Source: Komagataeibacter rhaeticus
Lineage (GTDB): Bacteria; Pseudomonadota; Alphaproteobacteria; Acetobacterales; Acetobacteraceae
Length of the DNA stretch: 64,000 nt
Assembly (NCBI RefSeq): GCF_003207855.1
Contig: NZ_NKTZ01000002.1
Span: 310,001 to 374,000, forward strand
Direction: 5' to 3'
The notes under the pieces are model-generated. The model ran no database searches. It had not been told where the DNA came from and saw only the letters and a program-made list of their open reading frames with translations. Positions 18,204 to 27,326 of the stretch are shown piece by piece. Position 1 is the stretch's first letter; every line of letters starts with the position of its first letter. A program made the position numbers and the translations under genes.

Positions 18204-18874
18204 GCCCGCTCCCCCGAAATGGAGACGCTGCCCAGCGGGTAATGCACGCCGTACTGGTCCACCCAGTCCATGAAATCGGCCCGCGCGCCGGGAAAACCCA
18301 GCATGGCCCATCCGCCCATCCCGGTATTGCCGCCGTGGATGGGGTCGCTGAAGGCGCCTTCCATCACGTTGGCCAGCAACTGCTCGAAAAAGGTGGCGGA
18401 TGGAACATCCCCGAATACCAGACTGCCCCTTTCCGCCGCGCGCAGCAGGTCATCCTGCAATGCGGCGGACAGGGCGGCAAAGGGCCTGCCGTGCCGGGTG
18501 GCGGCATGGGCATTCATGCCCGCGATGCCATGGCGGTACAGTTCACGCGGGGCATAAGGCAGCTGGTAGCCCAGATTATCCGGTCCGGCCATGAAGGGGC
18601 CGCTCATGTACCACTGCGCGCCATGGGCATAGGGGGTATCCATCTGGCGGTCGATGAAGCGGGGCACATCCAGCGCCACGGCACCGGGGCCACTGGCATC
18701 GGCGGGGATCAGCCGGTCACAGGCCGCGACAAGGAATGCCCATTCGGCCGCATCGAAAAACTGCGGCCTGTAGGGGGGCGCCGCAACCGGCCCGGCCCGC
18801 CCGGATGAAGCCAGGACCGTGCCGCAGGCCGCGGCTCCGGCCAGTCCCTGCATGAACCGCCGCCGCGACGACAT
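18200..18874 (-). CDS. Gluconate 2-dehydrogenase subunit 3 family protein (small subunit)
   Basis: 224-residue subunit with a twin-arginine signal (SSRRRFMQGLAGAAACG) that would carry the folded flavoprotein through the Tat system. The mature part matches the Gluconate_2-dh3 family: FFDAAEWAFLVAACDRLIPADASGPGA, then FIDRQ and GAFSDPIHGGNTGMGGWAMLGFPG near the C-terminus. ATG at 18874 places the twin Arg close to the N-terminus. The longer frame to 18964 would bury it. It is first gene of the operon and is coupled to the large subunit. Confidence 0.9.
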   Translation of the reverse strand: MSSRRRFMQGLAGAAACGTVLASSGRAGPVAAPPYRPQFFDAAEWAFLVAACDRLIPADASGPGAVALDVPRFIDRQMDTPYAHGAQWYMSGPFMAGPDNLGYQLPYAPRELYRHGIAGMNAHAATRHGRPFAALSAALQDDLLRAAERGSLVFGDVPSATFFEQLLANVMEGAFSDPIHGGNTGMGGWAMLGFPGARADFMDWVDQYGVHYPLGSVSISGERA

Positions 18875-18940
18875 GAACCGTAAACCGCCAGTACCCAAAA
18901 AATCTCTTCCCGCTACACAATATCCGCATGGTCCGTGGCA

Positions 18941-18959
18941 CCTCACAATATCCGTGAGG
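18941..18959. promoter_or_regulatory. Short palindrome upstream of the gluconate-dehydrogenase-type operon
   Basis: Inverted arms CCTCAC and GTGAGG with a 7-nt spacer lie about 67 bp before the small-subunit start. The sequence ACAATATCCG occurs twice here (18917-18926 and 18945-18954). It could be a regulator site. No regulator gene is adjacent. Confidence 0.3.
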
Positions 18960-19253
18960 CCCACCGGAATGCCTAGAGCCTTTTCCCGTCATTTTCATTA
19001 ATGCAAGAAAATATGATCGGCAAAAAACGACGCTGCCGCATTCCCTCACAAATTAAAGCCTGAAAAGCCAGTCCTGAAAACGGGCCTGCCGCCCGCCCGG
19101 GAATGTCCATCGCCGGGTAAGACAGTCTAATGGGGCGTCTGTCGTAACCCATCGCCGGATGCCGCCCTGTCGGGAAAAGACGCCAGCCGGACATCCCCAT
19201 TCCTTTTTGCTGCAATGTCATTTCATGACGATATCCCGCCGCCATATGGCCTT
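18960..19253. other. Intergenic region upstream of the dehydrogenase operon
   Basis: About 300 bp between the palindrome and the basic-protein gene. It probably holds the promoter of the minus-strand operon. No convincing gene, RNA or repeat was seen. Confidence 0.4.
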
Positions 19254-19535
19254 TTACTGGTCGTGTTCCGCTGTCCGGGCGGCCAGACGGTCCAGCCGGG
19301 CCTGCCTGCGCGCGGCCCGCGCCGCCCGCCATGCCGCCACCGCCGAACGGCGGGGCGCTGCCCTGGCGCGTGCCGTCCGGCCATCGGTGCGGGCCTGTCC
19401 CGGCTTGCCGCTGCCCTGTCCGGCCCGGCTCCGGCCCGACGGCCCGGTGGTGCCCGCGCCCGTGGCTGACTTCGCGCGCCCTGCCGTCCTGCCGGAACGG
19501 GGGGTGCGGGGCACGGGTTTTACATTGTCATCCAT
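19254..19535 (-). CDS. Small Arg/Ala-rich basic protein, unknown function
   Basis: Candidate 93-residue protein. A GAGGT site lies 8 nt before the ATG at 19535. The product is highly basic and low in complexity (Gly/Ser/Thr/Pro plus Arg in the first half, then an Ala-Arg helix AAWRAARAARRQARLDRLAA), which could bind nucleic acid. It fills a gap between two gene clusters. The composition is also what a chance frame in 70% GC DNA can give, so support rests mainly on the ribosome site and the lack of a competing frame. No known family recognised. Confidence 0.4.
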   Translation of the reverse strand: MDDNVKPVPRTPRSGRTAGRAKSATGAGTTGPSGRSRAGQGSGKPGQARTDGRTARARAAPRRSAVAAWRAARAARRQARLDRLAARTAEHDQ

Positions 19536-19765
19536 GTCGCCTGACCTCAAATACGGATATGAAATAAAATAATGCAGCCTGCCAGCACCCACGGGTGCGC
19601 GGAACAGGCGGGAAACGGCAATCCAGCGCCATTTCCATATTCGGGCAGCCCCCCTGTTTCCTGTCAAGGCCATGCGGGCGCGAGACCCTGCCGCCCCTTC
19701 CTTCATATCCCCCGGCTACCCGACACTGGCTTGACCCGTTTCGGGACGGGCAATATCCACCCTTC

Positions 19766-20773
19766 ATGCGCGCATCCCTTTTCCTGTTGCAGACCCTTGG
19801 CACCAGTTGTCTGGCTTCCGTCACTGATGCGGCGCTGGGCTATCCGCAGGCGCTGGTGCGCCGGATCGGGCATCCGGTCATATGGATTGGCGGGCTGATC
19901 GGCCGTCTTGACCGGCGATTCAACACTTCATGCCGCACGCAGCGCCAGCGCAGACTGGCCGGATTTATGGCGGCGGGGCTGATCGCGGCCATCCCCACCG
20001 CCATCGCCATGGTGGCCACCCGCCTGATCCGACGGTTCCTGCCGCATTGGCTGGCACTGCCGGTGACCGCCGTACTGGCCAGTACGCTTGTGGCCCAGCG
20101 TTCCCTGCATGACCATGTGCGCGCGGTGGAACAGGCGGCACGGGAAAGCCTGCCTGCCGCCCGCAGGGCCGTATCCCACATTGTGGGACGGGACCCCGAA
20201 CAGCTTGACGAAGCGGGCGTACTGCGTGCCGCGACCGAGACACTGGCCGAAAACTTTTCCGACGGAATCGTGGCCCCCCTGCTCTGGATGGCGGCGGGCG
20301 GCCTGCCGGGCGCGGTCTTCTACAAATCCGTCAATACGGCGGACAGCATGATCGGCCACCGTACGCCACGGCATGAAGCCTTTGGCTATGCCGCGGCCCG
20401 GCTGGATGATCTGGTCAACCTGCCCGCGTCCCGCCTGTCGGCCCTGTGGATCATCCTGGCAAGCCTGACCCTGCCGGGCATGCGGACCCGGGCCGCACTG
20501 CGCATCGTATGGCGCGATGCCCGCGCCCACCGCTCCCCCAACGCGGGTTGGCCGGAGGCCGCGATGGCCGGCGCGCTGGGCATACGCCTGTCCGGCCCGC
20601 GCGCCTATAACGGCGTGCAGGTTGCCGAACCGTGGGTGGGCGATGGCACGCCCACCCTGCGCCCGGATGACCTGTCACGCGCGCTGGCCCTGTACCGCCG
20701 GGCCTGCCTGATCCAGACCCTGACGGGCCTTTCAGCCTTCGGCCTGCTCGCACGGCACCTGCGCGGACGCTGA
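19766..20773 (+). CDS. cbiB: Adenosylcobinamide-phosphate synthase
   Basis: Membrane enzyme that attaches the aminopropanol arm to adenosylcobyric acid (CbiB, also called CobD). It is 335 residues with several hydrophobic helices. The family marks are [22 protein letters not shown] at the start, [78 protein letters not shown], and [27 protein letters not shown], in that order. ATG at 19766 gives the conserved N-terminus. The gene converges on and overlaps the 3' end of cobQ by 42 bp. Confidence 0.94.
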   Translation: MRASLFLLQTLGTSCLASVTDAALGYPQALVRRIGHPVIWIGGLIGRLDRRFNTSCRTQRQRRLAGFMAAGLIAAIPTAIAMVATRLIRRFLPHWLALPVTAVLASTLVAQRSLHDHVRAVEQAARESLPAARRAVSHIVGRDPEQLDEAGVLRAATETLAENFSDGIVAPLLWMAAGGLPGAVFYKSVNTADSMIGHRTPRHEAFGYAAARLDDLVNLPASRLSALWIILASLTLPGMRTRAALRIVWRDARAHRSPNAGWPEAAMAGALGIRLSGPRAYNGVQVAEPWVGDGTPTLRPDDLSRALALYRRACLIQTLTGLSAFGLLARHLRGR

Positions 20774-22243
20774 AACGGGGTTTACGGGCCGGGCCAGCGC
20801 CAGCAGGGCATCGATATCAAGATGCGCTTCCAGATGGTCGGCCAGCGCATCAAGGGCCGTATCAATCCGCACGTCATGGTCATGGCCATGCGATACACCG
20901 CCCAGACGCGCCAGCAGCGCCGCCCGCGCGGTACCATCGGCCAGCAGGCCATGCACATAGGTGCCCCAGACCCGCCCCGACGGGCTGACCGCGCCATCGG
21001 GCCGACCGTCCAGGTCAATCAGGGGACGGCTGGCATGATCGGGACCATCGGTTCGCCCCATGTGCATCTCGTACCCCCGCAGGCGGACCCGTTCGGGCAG
21101 GAGAAGGCCCGTGACGTCCTCCAGCCGCTTGCCGCCTTCCAGCACGGTGGTCACATCCAGCAGGCCCAGCCCCGGCACCGTGGCGGGTGGCCCCTCGATC
21201 CCGTCGGGATCGGCAATGCCCTGCCCCAGCATCTGGTAGCCACCGCATATGCCCAGCACATGCCCCCCCCGGCGCACATGGGCCAGGATGTCGACATCCC
21301 ACCCTTCGGCCCGCAGCACTGCAAGGTCGGCAATCGTGGCCTTGGCACCGGGCAGGATGATCAGGTCGCAGGGCGGCAGCACCTGCCCGCGTGCCACCAT
21401 GCGAAGCGAGACGCCATCCTCCGCCGCAAGGGGGTCGAGATCATCGAAATTGGCGATCATGGGCAGGCAGGGCACGGCAATGCGTATGCCACCGCCCGCC
21501 ACCGGGCCACCGGGCGCAAGGTCGGCGGCATCTTCCGCCGGCAGGTCGCGCACGCGATCAAGGAACGGTACAAGACCGATCGGCCGCCAGCCCGTGCGGG
21601 CCGCAACCGCCCCCATGCCCGCAGCGAACAGTGACGGGTCGCCGCGCATGCGATTGACGATAAAACCCTTTATGCGCCGGGCATCCTGCGGTGCCACCAC
21701 GGCCTGCGTGCCCACAAGGCTGGCAATGACCCCGCCGCGATCGATATCGCCCACCAGCACCACATCGATGCCGGCCGCCTGTGCGAAGCCCATGTTGGCG
21801 ATGTCATCTTCGCGCAGGTTGATCTCGGACGCGGAACCCGCCCCCTCCACCAGCACGATGTCCGCCTGTGCCGCGAGGCTATGAAAACTCTCCAGCACCT
21901 CGGGCATCAGGCCGCGCTTGAAGGACTGGAAATCGCGCGCACGCACCTGCCCGCGTACCCTGCCACGCACCACAAGCTGCGAGCCGGTCATGCCCTGCGG
22001 CTTGAGCAGGACCGGGTTCATGTCCACCACCGGCGGCACGCCGCAGGCACGGGCCTGAAGCGCCTGCGCGCGCCCGATCTCTCCGCCATCCTGCGTTACG
22101 GCCGCGTTGTTGGACATGTTCTGCGGCTTGAACGGCCGCACCCGCAACCCGCGCCGGACCAGCGCGCGGGCCAGCCCGGCCACCAGCACCGACTTGCCAA
22201 CCGACGATCCGGTGCCCTGCAGCATCAGCGCACGCGGCGGCAT
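20732..22243 (-). CDS. cobQ: Cobyric acid synthase
   Basis: ATP- and glutamine-dependent amidation of adenosylcobyrinic acid diamide at b, d, e and g positions. It is 503 residues. The N-terminal P-loop-type domain ([20 protein letters not shown]) is followed by [22 protein letters not shown] and [14 protein letters not shown]. The C-terminal class I amidotransferase-like domain has Cys in [12 protein letters not shown] and His in GTYVHGL. The start overlaps the cobO stop (TGATG), so it is coupled. The cobP-cobO-cobQ order is one transcript. Confidence 0.96.
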   Translation of the reverse strand: MPPRALMLQGTGSSVGKSVLVAGLARALVRRGLRVRPFKPQNMSNNAAVTQDGGEIGRAQALQARACGVPPVVDMNPVLLKPQGMTGSQLVVRGRVRGQVRARDFQSFKRGLMPEVLESFHSLAAQADIVLVEGAGSASEINLREDDIANMGFAQAAGIDVVLVGDIDRGGVIASLVGTQAVVAPQDARRIKGFIVNRMRGDPSLFAAGMGAVAARTGWRPIGLVPFLDRVRDLPAEDAADLAPGGPVAGGGIRIAVPCLPMIANFDDLDPLAAEDGVSLRMVARGQVLPPCDLIILPGAKATIADLAVLRAEGWDVDILAHVRRGGHVLGICGGYQMLGQGIADPDGIEGPPATVPGLGLLDVTTVLEGGKRLEDVTGLLLPERVRLRGYEMHMGRTDGPDHASRPLIDLDGRPDGAVSPSGRVWGTYVHGLLADGTARAALLARLGGVSHGHDHDVRIDTALDALADHLEAHLDIDALLALARPVNPVSASAQVPCEQAEG

Positions 22244-22851
22244 CAGAACTCGATCCCGGCCTGCGCCTTGACCCCCTTCCTGAAGTGATGGGCCACCTGC
22301 GTCATCTCGGTCACCAGATCGGCGGCCTCGATCATGGCGGGGCGGGCATTGCGCCCGGTCACGACCACATGCTGCATGGCGGGGCGGGCGGCGATATCGG
22401 CCAGCACCTCCTCGATAGGCAGGTAGTCATAACGCAGCGCGATGTTGAGTTCATCAAGGATCACCATGCTGACATCCGCGCGCCGCAATGCCGCGCGCGC
22501 CTGCTCCCATGCCGCCCGGCAGTTGGCGATGTCGCGCGCGCGGTCCTGGGTGTTCCAGGTAAAGCCTTCGCCCAGCGCATGCCATTCCACCTGGTCGCCA
22601 AAGCGTTCCAGCGCCTTGCGCTCGCCTGTATTCCATGCCCCCTTGATGAACTGGATCACCACGATCCGCCCCCCATGCGCCAGCGTGCGCAGGGCCATGC
22701 CGAAGGCGGCGGTGGACTTGCCCTTGCCCGCGCCGGTATGCACGGCCAGCAATCCCTTCTCGATGGATTTGCTGCTGACTTCCCTGTCCTGCACTTCCTT
22801 GCGCCTGGCCATCTTTTCACGGTGGCGGATTTCTTCGGGGGTAAGGGTCAT
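22243..22851 (-). CDS. cobO: Cob(I)yrinic acid a,c-diamide adenosyltransferase
   Basis: Adds the 5'-deoxyadenosyl ligand to cobalt (CobO/BtuR/CobA family), 202 residues. The P-loop is [19 protein letters not shown]. Further marks are [40 protein letters not shown] and [21 protein letters not shown], with the family's usual C-terminal AQAGIEF. It starts inside the cobP stop (4-nt ATGA overlap) and ends on the cobQ start. Confidence 0.97.
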   Translation of the reverse strand: MTLTPEEIRHREKMARRKEVQDREVSSKSIEKGLLAVHTGAGKGKSTAAFGMALRTLAHGGRIVVIQFIKGAWNTGERKALERFGDQVEWHALGEGFTWNTQDRARDIANCRAAWEQARAALRRADVSMVILDELNIALRYDYLPIEEVLADIAARPAMQHVVVTGRNARPAMIEAADLVTEMTQVAHHFRKGVKAQAGIEF

Positions 22852-23402
22852 TTCATCTCCATTGACAGGCCTGCCACCACAAAGACAACACGCGCGGCCT
22901 CCCGCGCAATAGCCTGATGCAGCAGACCCGCCTCATCACGGAAGCGCCGGGCCAGCGCATTGTCGGGCACGATCCCCTGCCCCACCTCGTTCGAGACCAG
23001 CACCGTCGGCTCCGTCCGGCGCCCCAGGGCGGCCAGCAGTTCCTGCGTTGCCTGCGCCACATCACGCTCCGCCAGCATGAGATTGGTCAGCCACAGGGTC
23101 AGGCAGTCCACCAGCACGGGGCTGGCAGCCGCCCCGTCCAGCGCGCGCGGCAGGTCCAGCGGCGCCTCCACCGTGCGCCATCCTTCCCCCCTGCGCGCGC
23201 GGTGGGTGGCGATGCGGGTTTCCATTTCCCCGTCATGCGGCTGGCAGGTGGCAAGATAGGTCCATGGCGCGGGCCATCGGGCAAACAGTCCCTCCGCCAC
23301 GCGGCTTTTGCCCGAACGGGCACCACCCAGCACAAAAATGCAGCCCTGCCTGCCACCAAAGCCGCCCTGATGGGGGTGCGCCTTCATTTTATTCTCCGCC
23401 AT
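22848..23402 (-). CDS. cobP: Adenosylcobinamide kinase / GTP:adenosylcobinamide-phosphate guanylyltransferase
   Basis: Bifunctional nucleotide-loop enzyme (CobP/CobU), 184 residues. Walker A is VLGGARSGKSRVAEG. Other marks are YLATCQPHDGEMETRIATHRARRG, with the His that carries GMP, then VLVDCLTLWLTNLM and LVSNEVGQGIVPDNALARRFRDEAG. Met1 or Met6 may be the start. It begins 37 bp from the divergent cobT start, so both promoters share this small gap. It is coupled to cobO. Confidence 0.96.
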   Translation of the reverse strand: MAENKMKAHPHQGGFGGRQGCIFVLGGARSGKSRVAEGLFARWPAPWTYLATCQPHDGEMETRIATHRARRGEGWRTVEAPLDLPRALDGAAASPVLVDCLTLWLTNLMLAERDVAQATQELLAALGRRTEPTVLVSNEVGQGIVPDNALARRFRDEAGLLHQAIAREAARVVFVVAGLSMEMK

Positions 23403-23439
23403 CTTGCATCACGGCCCATAAGACCACACAACGCTGTGC

Positions 23440-24468
23440 ATGCCATCCCGTCTTTCCCCCCCACAGGACATGGCCGCGCTGCGCGCGCTGTGCATGACCC
23501 TTCCCGATGCCGACATGGCGGCGGACCACGCCATTGCCCGGCATGATTCCAGCCTGACCAAGCCGCCGGGCAGCCTTGGCCGGCTGGAGGAACTGGCACG
23601 CTGGACCGGCCGGTGGCAGCGCACCGCGTGGCCGCGTGGCGAGCGGGTCGAGATCCTTGTCTTTGCGGGCAACCATGGCGTGACCGCGCAGGGCGTCACC
23701 CCATGGCCCGCCGATGTCACGCGCCAGATGGTCGAGAACTTCCGCAACGGGGGGGCGGCCATCAACCAGATCGCGCGCGTGGCCAGCGCCCGGCTGCGCG
23801 TGGTTGCGGTGGCGGAACTGCACCCGACGGCGGATTTCACACAGGCCCCTGCCATGGAAATGCCTGCCTTCCTGCACGCCATTGCCACCGGCATGGCGGC
23901 GGTGCGGCCCGGCACGGACCTGCTGTGCCTTGGGGAAATGGGAATTGGCAACACAACCGCCGCCGCCGCCGTATGCGCCGGCCTGTTTGGCGGCGGGGGC
24001 GCGACATGGGCCGGGCGCGGCACCGGGCTGGATGATGCGGGCGTGCGCCACAAGGCGCAGGTGGTCGATCGCGCGCTGGCCGCCCACGCGCCGCACCTGC
24101 ATGACCCGCTGGAGGTGATGCGCCATCTGGGTGGCCACGAACTGGCCGCCATGCTGGGCGCCGCCATTGCCGCGCGCCACCACCATATTCCCGTGCTGCT
24201 TGATGGCTTCATCTGCACGGCCGCCGTGGCCCCGCTGGGGGTGCTTCAGCCCGGCGGGCTTGAGCATACCCGGCTGGCCCACTGCTCGGCCGAAAGCGGG
24301 CATGCCCGTCTTGCCACCGCCCTTGGCCTGTCGCCGCTGCTGGACCTTGGGCTGCGGCTGGGCGAAGGCTCGGGCGCGGGACTGGCCATCCCGCTGGTGC
24401 GCGCCGCCACCGCCTGCCTGTGCGGCATGGCCACCTTTGCACAGGCACAGGTCAGCGGACGGGAATGA
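23440..24468 (+). CDS. cobT: Nicotinate-nucleotide-dimethylbenzimidazole phosphoribosyltransferase
   Basis: Activates the lower-ligand base to alpha-ribazole phosphate. It is 342 residues. Family marks: LTKPPGSLGRLEELA near residue 40, VFAGNHGVTAQGVTPWPADVT, NGGAAINQIAR, GEMGIGNTTAAAAV, GGHELAAMLGA, VLLDGFICTAA and the catalytic Glu region near the C-terminus. It divides from cobP by 37 bp and overlaps cobS by 4 nt (ATGA), so it is translationally coupled. Confidence 0.96.
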   Translation: MPSRLSPPQDMAALRALCMTLPDADMAADHAIARHDSSLTKPPGSLGRLEELARWTGRWQRTAWPRGERVEILVFAGNHGVTAQGVTPWPADVTRQMVENFRNGGAAINQIARVASARLRVVAVAELHPTADFTQAPAMEMPAFLHAIATGMAAVRPGTDLLCLGEMGIGNTTAAAAVCAGLFGGGGATWAGRGTGLDDAGVRHKAQVVDRALAAHAPHLHDPLEVMRHLGGHELAAMLGAAIAARHHHIPVLLDGFICTAAVAPLGVLQPGGLEHTRLAHCSAESGHARLATALGLSPLLDLGLRLGEGSGAGLAIPLVRAATACLCGMATFAQAQVSGRE

Positions 24469-25217
24469 GCATGCCCGCCCGCCTGCGTGCCGACCTGGTG
24501 TGCGGCATCGGCCTGCTCAGCCGCCTGCCCACCGGGTGGCTGGCAGGCGACAGACTGCCCTGTTCCATGGCGCGCAGCATATGGTGCTGGCCGCTGGTGG
24601 GCGCGCTGCTGGGGGGGGTTACGGGCCTTGCCTATGCTGGCCTGCTGCAGTGCGGCCTTGCCACCCTGCCCGCCGCGGCATGGAGCATTGGCATGCAGCT
24701 CCTGCTGTGTGGCGGGCTGCATGAGGACGGGCTGGCGGACATGGCCGATGGCTGTGGCGGCGGGCGTGGGCGCGCGCGCAAGCTGGAAATCATGCGTGAC
24801 AGCCGTGTGGGCAGCTATGGCGTGATGGCGCTGGCGGTGGCCATGCTGGTCCGTATCGGGGCGCTGGCCGCCATGCCGGGCATGATGGCGCTTGTGGCCC
24901 TGCCCGTGGCGGGCGCGCTGGCCCGTGCCGGCATGGTCGTGCTGCTGTGGCGCCTGCCCCCCGCCCGCGGTGACGGGCTGGCCAGCACCCTGCGCACCCT
25001 GCCCCGCCCGGCGCTGGCGGCGTGCCTGTGCCTGACCGGTGCCCTTACGGCCCTGCTGCTGCCCGGCGCGCGGGCGGTCGTGGCGATGGTCGTGGCCGTC
25101 GCGGCCACCGGCGTCATGTGCCGCCTTGCACGGTGGCAGCTTGGCGGACAGACCGGCGACGTTCTTGGTGCAACGGCAGTCGTGACGGAATGCGCGGTTC
25201 TGACCGCCCTGTCGTGA
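24465..25217 (+). CDS. cobS: Adenosylcobinamide-GDP ribazoletransferase
   Basis: Cobalamin-5'-phosphate synthase (CobS/CobV), a polytopic inner-membrane protein of 250 residues that joins the nucleotide loop to the corrin. Characteristic motifs are LLSRLPTGW at the start, WPLVGALLGG, GGLHEDGLADMADG and RKLEIMRDSRVGSYGVMAL, then helices and LGGQTGDVLGATAVVTE. ATG at 24465 overlaps the cobT stop. The 3' end overlaps the opposite-strand cobC by 104 bp. Confidence 0.96.
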   Translation: MSMPARLRADLVCGIGLLSRLPTGWLAGDRLPCSMARSIWCWPLVGALLGGVTGLAYAGLLQCGLATLPAAAWSIGMQLLLCGGLHEDGLADMADGCGGGRGRARKLEIMRDSRVGSYGVMALAVAMLVRIGALAAMPGMMALVALPVAGALARAGMVVLLWRLPPARGDGLASTLRTLPRPALAACLCLTGALTALLLPGARAVVAMVVAVAATGVMCRLARWQLGGQTGDVLGATAVVTECAVLTALS

Positions 25218-25770
25218 ACAGGGGATTCCCCTGTTCAACAACCCGCACCGACCCCAGCGGCGGGGATGGCGCGAGCAGGCTGCCCGGCCCGCCGTGAACC
25301 ATGCCCTGCATGAGACGCAGCGGCCCCCCATGAGTAATCACCCCGCAGGGCTGGGCGCCTTCCTGCATGTCCTTCCAGAAATGGCGCACGCGGGCCCGCA
25401 GCGCGCCCCCGCTTTCCCCGCCGGGGGGGGTGAATCCACTTACATCGGCGGCCCACGCATCCAGTGCCGTGCGGGAAATGCGATTCCAGGGGCGGCCTTC
25501 CCACTCCCCGAAGCTGATTTCACGCAGACGTGAATCCACCCGCAGTTCCAGATTCATGAATTGCGCCACCCGTTCCGCCACCATCCGGCAGCGCCGGGCG
25601 GGAGAGGCAAACAGAATCCGGCATCCCACCCCCTGCATGACGGTACGCAGGCCATCGGCCATACGCTCCCACCCATCGGCCAGGGCCACGTCACGCTGGC
25701 CGTAACACAGGCCTTCCACCCCCATAACCGCGGGATGGCGGGCCAGCACAATTGCAAAACGGTCAGTCAT
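25114..25770 (-). CDS. cobC: Histidine phosphatase family protein, likely alpha-ribazole phosphatase
   Basis: 218 residues of the phosphoglycerate-mutase-like fold. The catalytic His is in VLARHPAV (RHP instead of the usual RHG). Other marks are FASPARRCRMVAERVA, the acid/base Glu in LREISFGEWEGRPW, and the second His in GVITHGGPLRLM. In the cob cluster the likely role is removing phosphate from alpha-ribazole phosphate or adenosylcobalamin phosphate. The C-terminal 35 residues overlap the 3' end of cobS and are low in family conservation. Confidence 0.82.
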   Translation of the reverse strand: MTDRFAIVLARHPAVMGVEGLCYGQRDVALADGWERMADGLRTVMQGVGCRILFASPARRCRMVAERVAQFMNLELRVDSRLREISFGEWEGRPWNRISRTALDAWAADVSGFTPPGGESGGALRARVRHFWKDMQEGAQPCGVITHGGPLRLMQGMVHGGPGSLLAPSPPLGSVRVVEQGNPLFTTGRSEPRIPSRLPLHQERRRSVRQAATVQGGT

Positions 25771-26046
25771 CCGCTCCTGCCTTCCAACATGTCCCGGCCA
25801 GCATCCGCGATGTTCATGCCCGCCGCCATAAGACGGACAAGGGGGCAGCTACCCGATAGGAACATGCCACTTTCTGACCTTCCTGCCGCCACAGGACAAA
25901 AACCGAACGTACCGGACCAAATAAAGCCTGTTTACAAAAGGACTCTTGTTCTGCATATCGGCATCAGTATCTTTGTACATCCTTATTTGCCGAATACCCC
26001 GGGTCTGCACCAGCCTGTTCTCCAGACCGGAAGGATAAAGAGCATC

Positions 26047-27291
26047 ATGCGGATATGGGCCAGTGCCTGCCTGCTCCTGTGCCTGCCTGCCGGCGCCAGT
26101 GCCGCGGGCCTTTTCGGCGTGACCCATCCCACGCTGGCCTGTGGCGATGACGTGATCCTGCGCAGCCTGTCCGACCACACCATTACCGCCCAGCAGTCAC
26201 CCGCCTGGCGCAGGACCCTGTTCCGACAGGGGGACTGCCATCTGGTCACGCCCGATGTCCGGTGGGAAAAGATCGCCAACCGCAACGGGCTGCCGCTCAT
26301 GCGCCGCGTGCCCCCCATGCCGGGGCTGCCACCGCTCTATTTCATGACAGGGGATATCACCCCCCTTGCCCCCCCGCTGGCCGGACCGGCCGCGACACCG
26401 GCCGAACGGCACGCGCCCGCACCCCTCACACCCCCGCATCCCACGCCAGAACCCACGGCACCGGACGCACCGCTGGCGCACCCGGTCGCCCCGGTTATCG
26501 TGCAGCATGCGGAAACGCCGCTGCCCACGGACATCTTCTTCATGACCCGTGGCTTCCAGAAGCTGGGTTCCCTGATCCTGACGCTGATGCTGGCGGGCGG
26601 GGCGGCATGGGTAATGGTCCTTATCCTGCGCGCGGGCTGGCGCATGACGCGCCGGCGCGGGGCCATCCGCCAGTGCATGGAACTGGCCGAGCGCCACCGC
26701 CCCATGCTGGTCCGCTGGTACCGGCAGGCACAGGCGGGGAACGGCCCGTCCCATACCCCGTGGGAGACGCATGTGGAACGCTTCACGCATGCCACCCTCA
26801 TCCCCGCCCTTGCCCGTTCCGGCCGCGGCGCGTCATGGCCGGGCATACGCAGGGCGGTACTGGCGCACATCACCACCATGGCGGCCGGTACCCCCGGCCG
26901 CCCCCAGGACGGTTCCATCACCCCCGGTTTCTATCATCAGGACATGAACCAGGAAGAATATGCCGCCTTCTGTTCACAATGGATCGAAAAGGCCGGATGG
27001 GAGACCCATCCCCCCGTGGCCACCGGCCTTGGCACGGTCATACAGGGGCACAGGAACAACCTGAAAATGCTGGTCCACTGCTGGATGGACCGCCGGCCGG
27101 TGCATGATGACGTGATCCTGCAGGGTATTAAGGAAAAGACGGACAGCAAGGCCAATATCGGCGCCATCGTCTCCAACGCGCCCTATACGCAGGAGGCGCT
27201 GCTGCTGGGCAAGAAGCACCGCATCTTCCTGCTGCACCATGAAGACATATTCAAATTCGTATCAGGCATTGAAGTACCCGACGTCGCCTGA
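26047..27291 (+). CDS. Membrane-anchored protein with degenerate Mrr-type nuclease-like domain
   Basis: 414 residues. It has a signal peptide (MRIWASACLLLCLPAGASA), a ~65-residue periplasmic region with two Cys, a Pro/Ala-rich linker, one transmembrane helix near residues 175-197 (LILTLMLAGGAAWVMVLIL), and a basic stop (RRRGAIR). The C-terminal domain (about 295-414) has the outline of Mrr/restriction-endonuclease-like folds: EEYAAFCSQWIEKAGWETH, then IGAIVSNAPYTQEALLLGKKHRIFLLHHEDI. The positions where an active family member has Asp and Gln-x-Lys read HCW here, so catalysis looks lost. No methylase partner is nearby. Function unknown. Confidence 0.6.
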   Translation: MRIWASACLLLCLPAGASAAGLFGVTHPTLACGDDVILRSLSDHTITAQQSPAWRRTLFRQGDCHLVTPDVRWEKIANRNGLPLMRRVPPMPGLPPLYFMTGDITPLAPPLAGPAATPAERHAPAPLTPPHPTPEPTAPDAPLAHPVAPVIVQHAETPLPTDIFFMTRGFQKLGSLILTLMLAGGAAWVMVLILRAGWRMTRRRGAIRQCMELAERHRPMLVRWYRQAQAGNGPSHTPWETHVERFTHATLIPALARSGRGASWPGIRRAVLAHITTMAAGTPGRPQDGSITPGFYHQDMNQEEYAAFCSQWIEKAGWETHPPVATGLGTVIQGHRNNLKMLVHCWMDRRPVHDDVILQGIKEKTDSKANIGAIVSNAPYTQEALLLGKKHRIFLLHHEDIFKFVSGIEVPDVA

Positions 27292-27326
27292 CACACCCGA
27301 TCCGGCCCCCTGCACCACTGGCGGCC

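Noticed and set aside
23403-23439. Possible cobalamin riboswitch between cobP and cobT
   Set aside because: The gap is only 37 bp, too short for a B12 riboswitch, and no B12-box was seen in other cob gaps.
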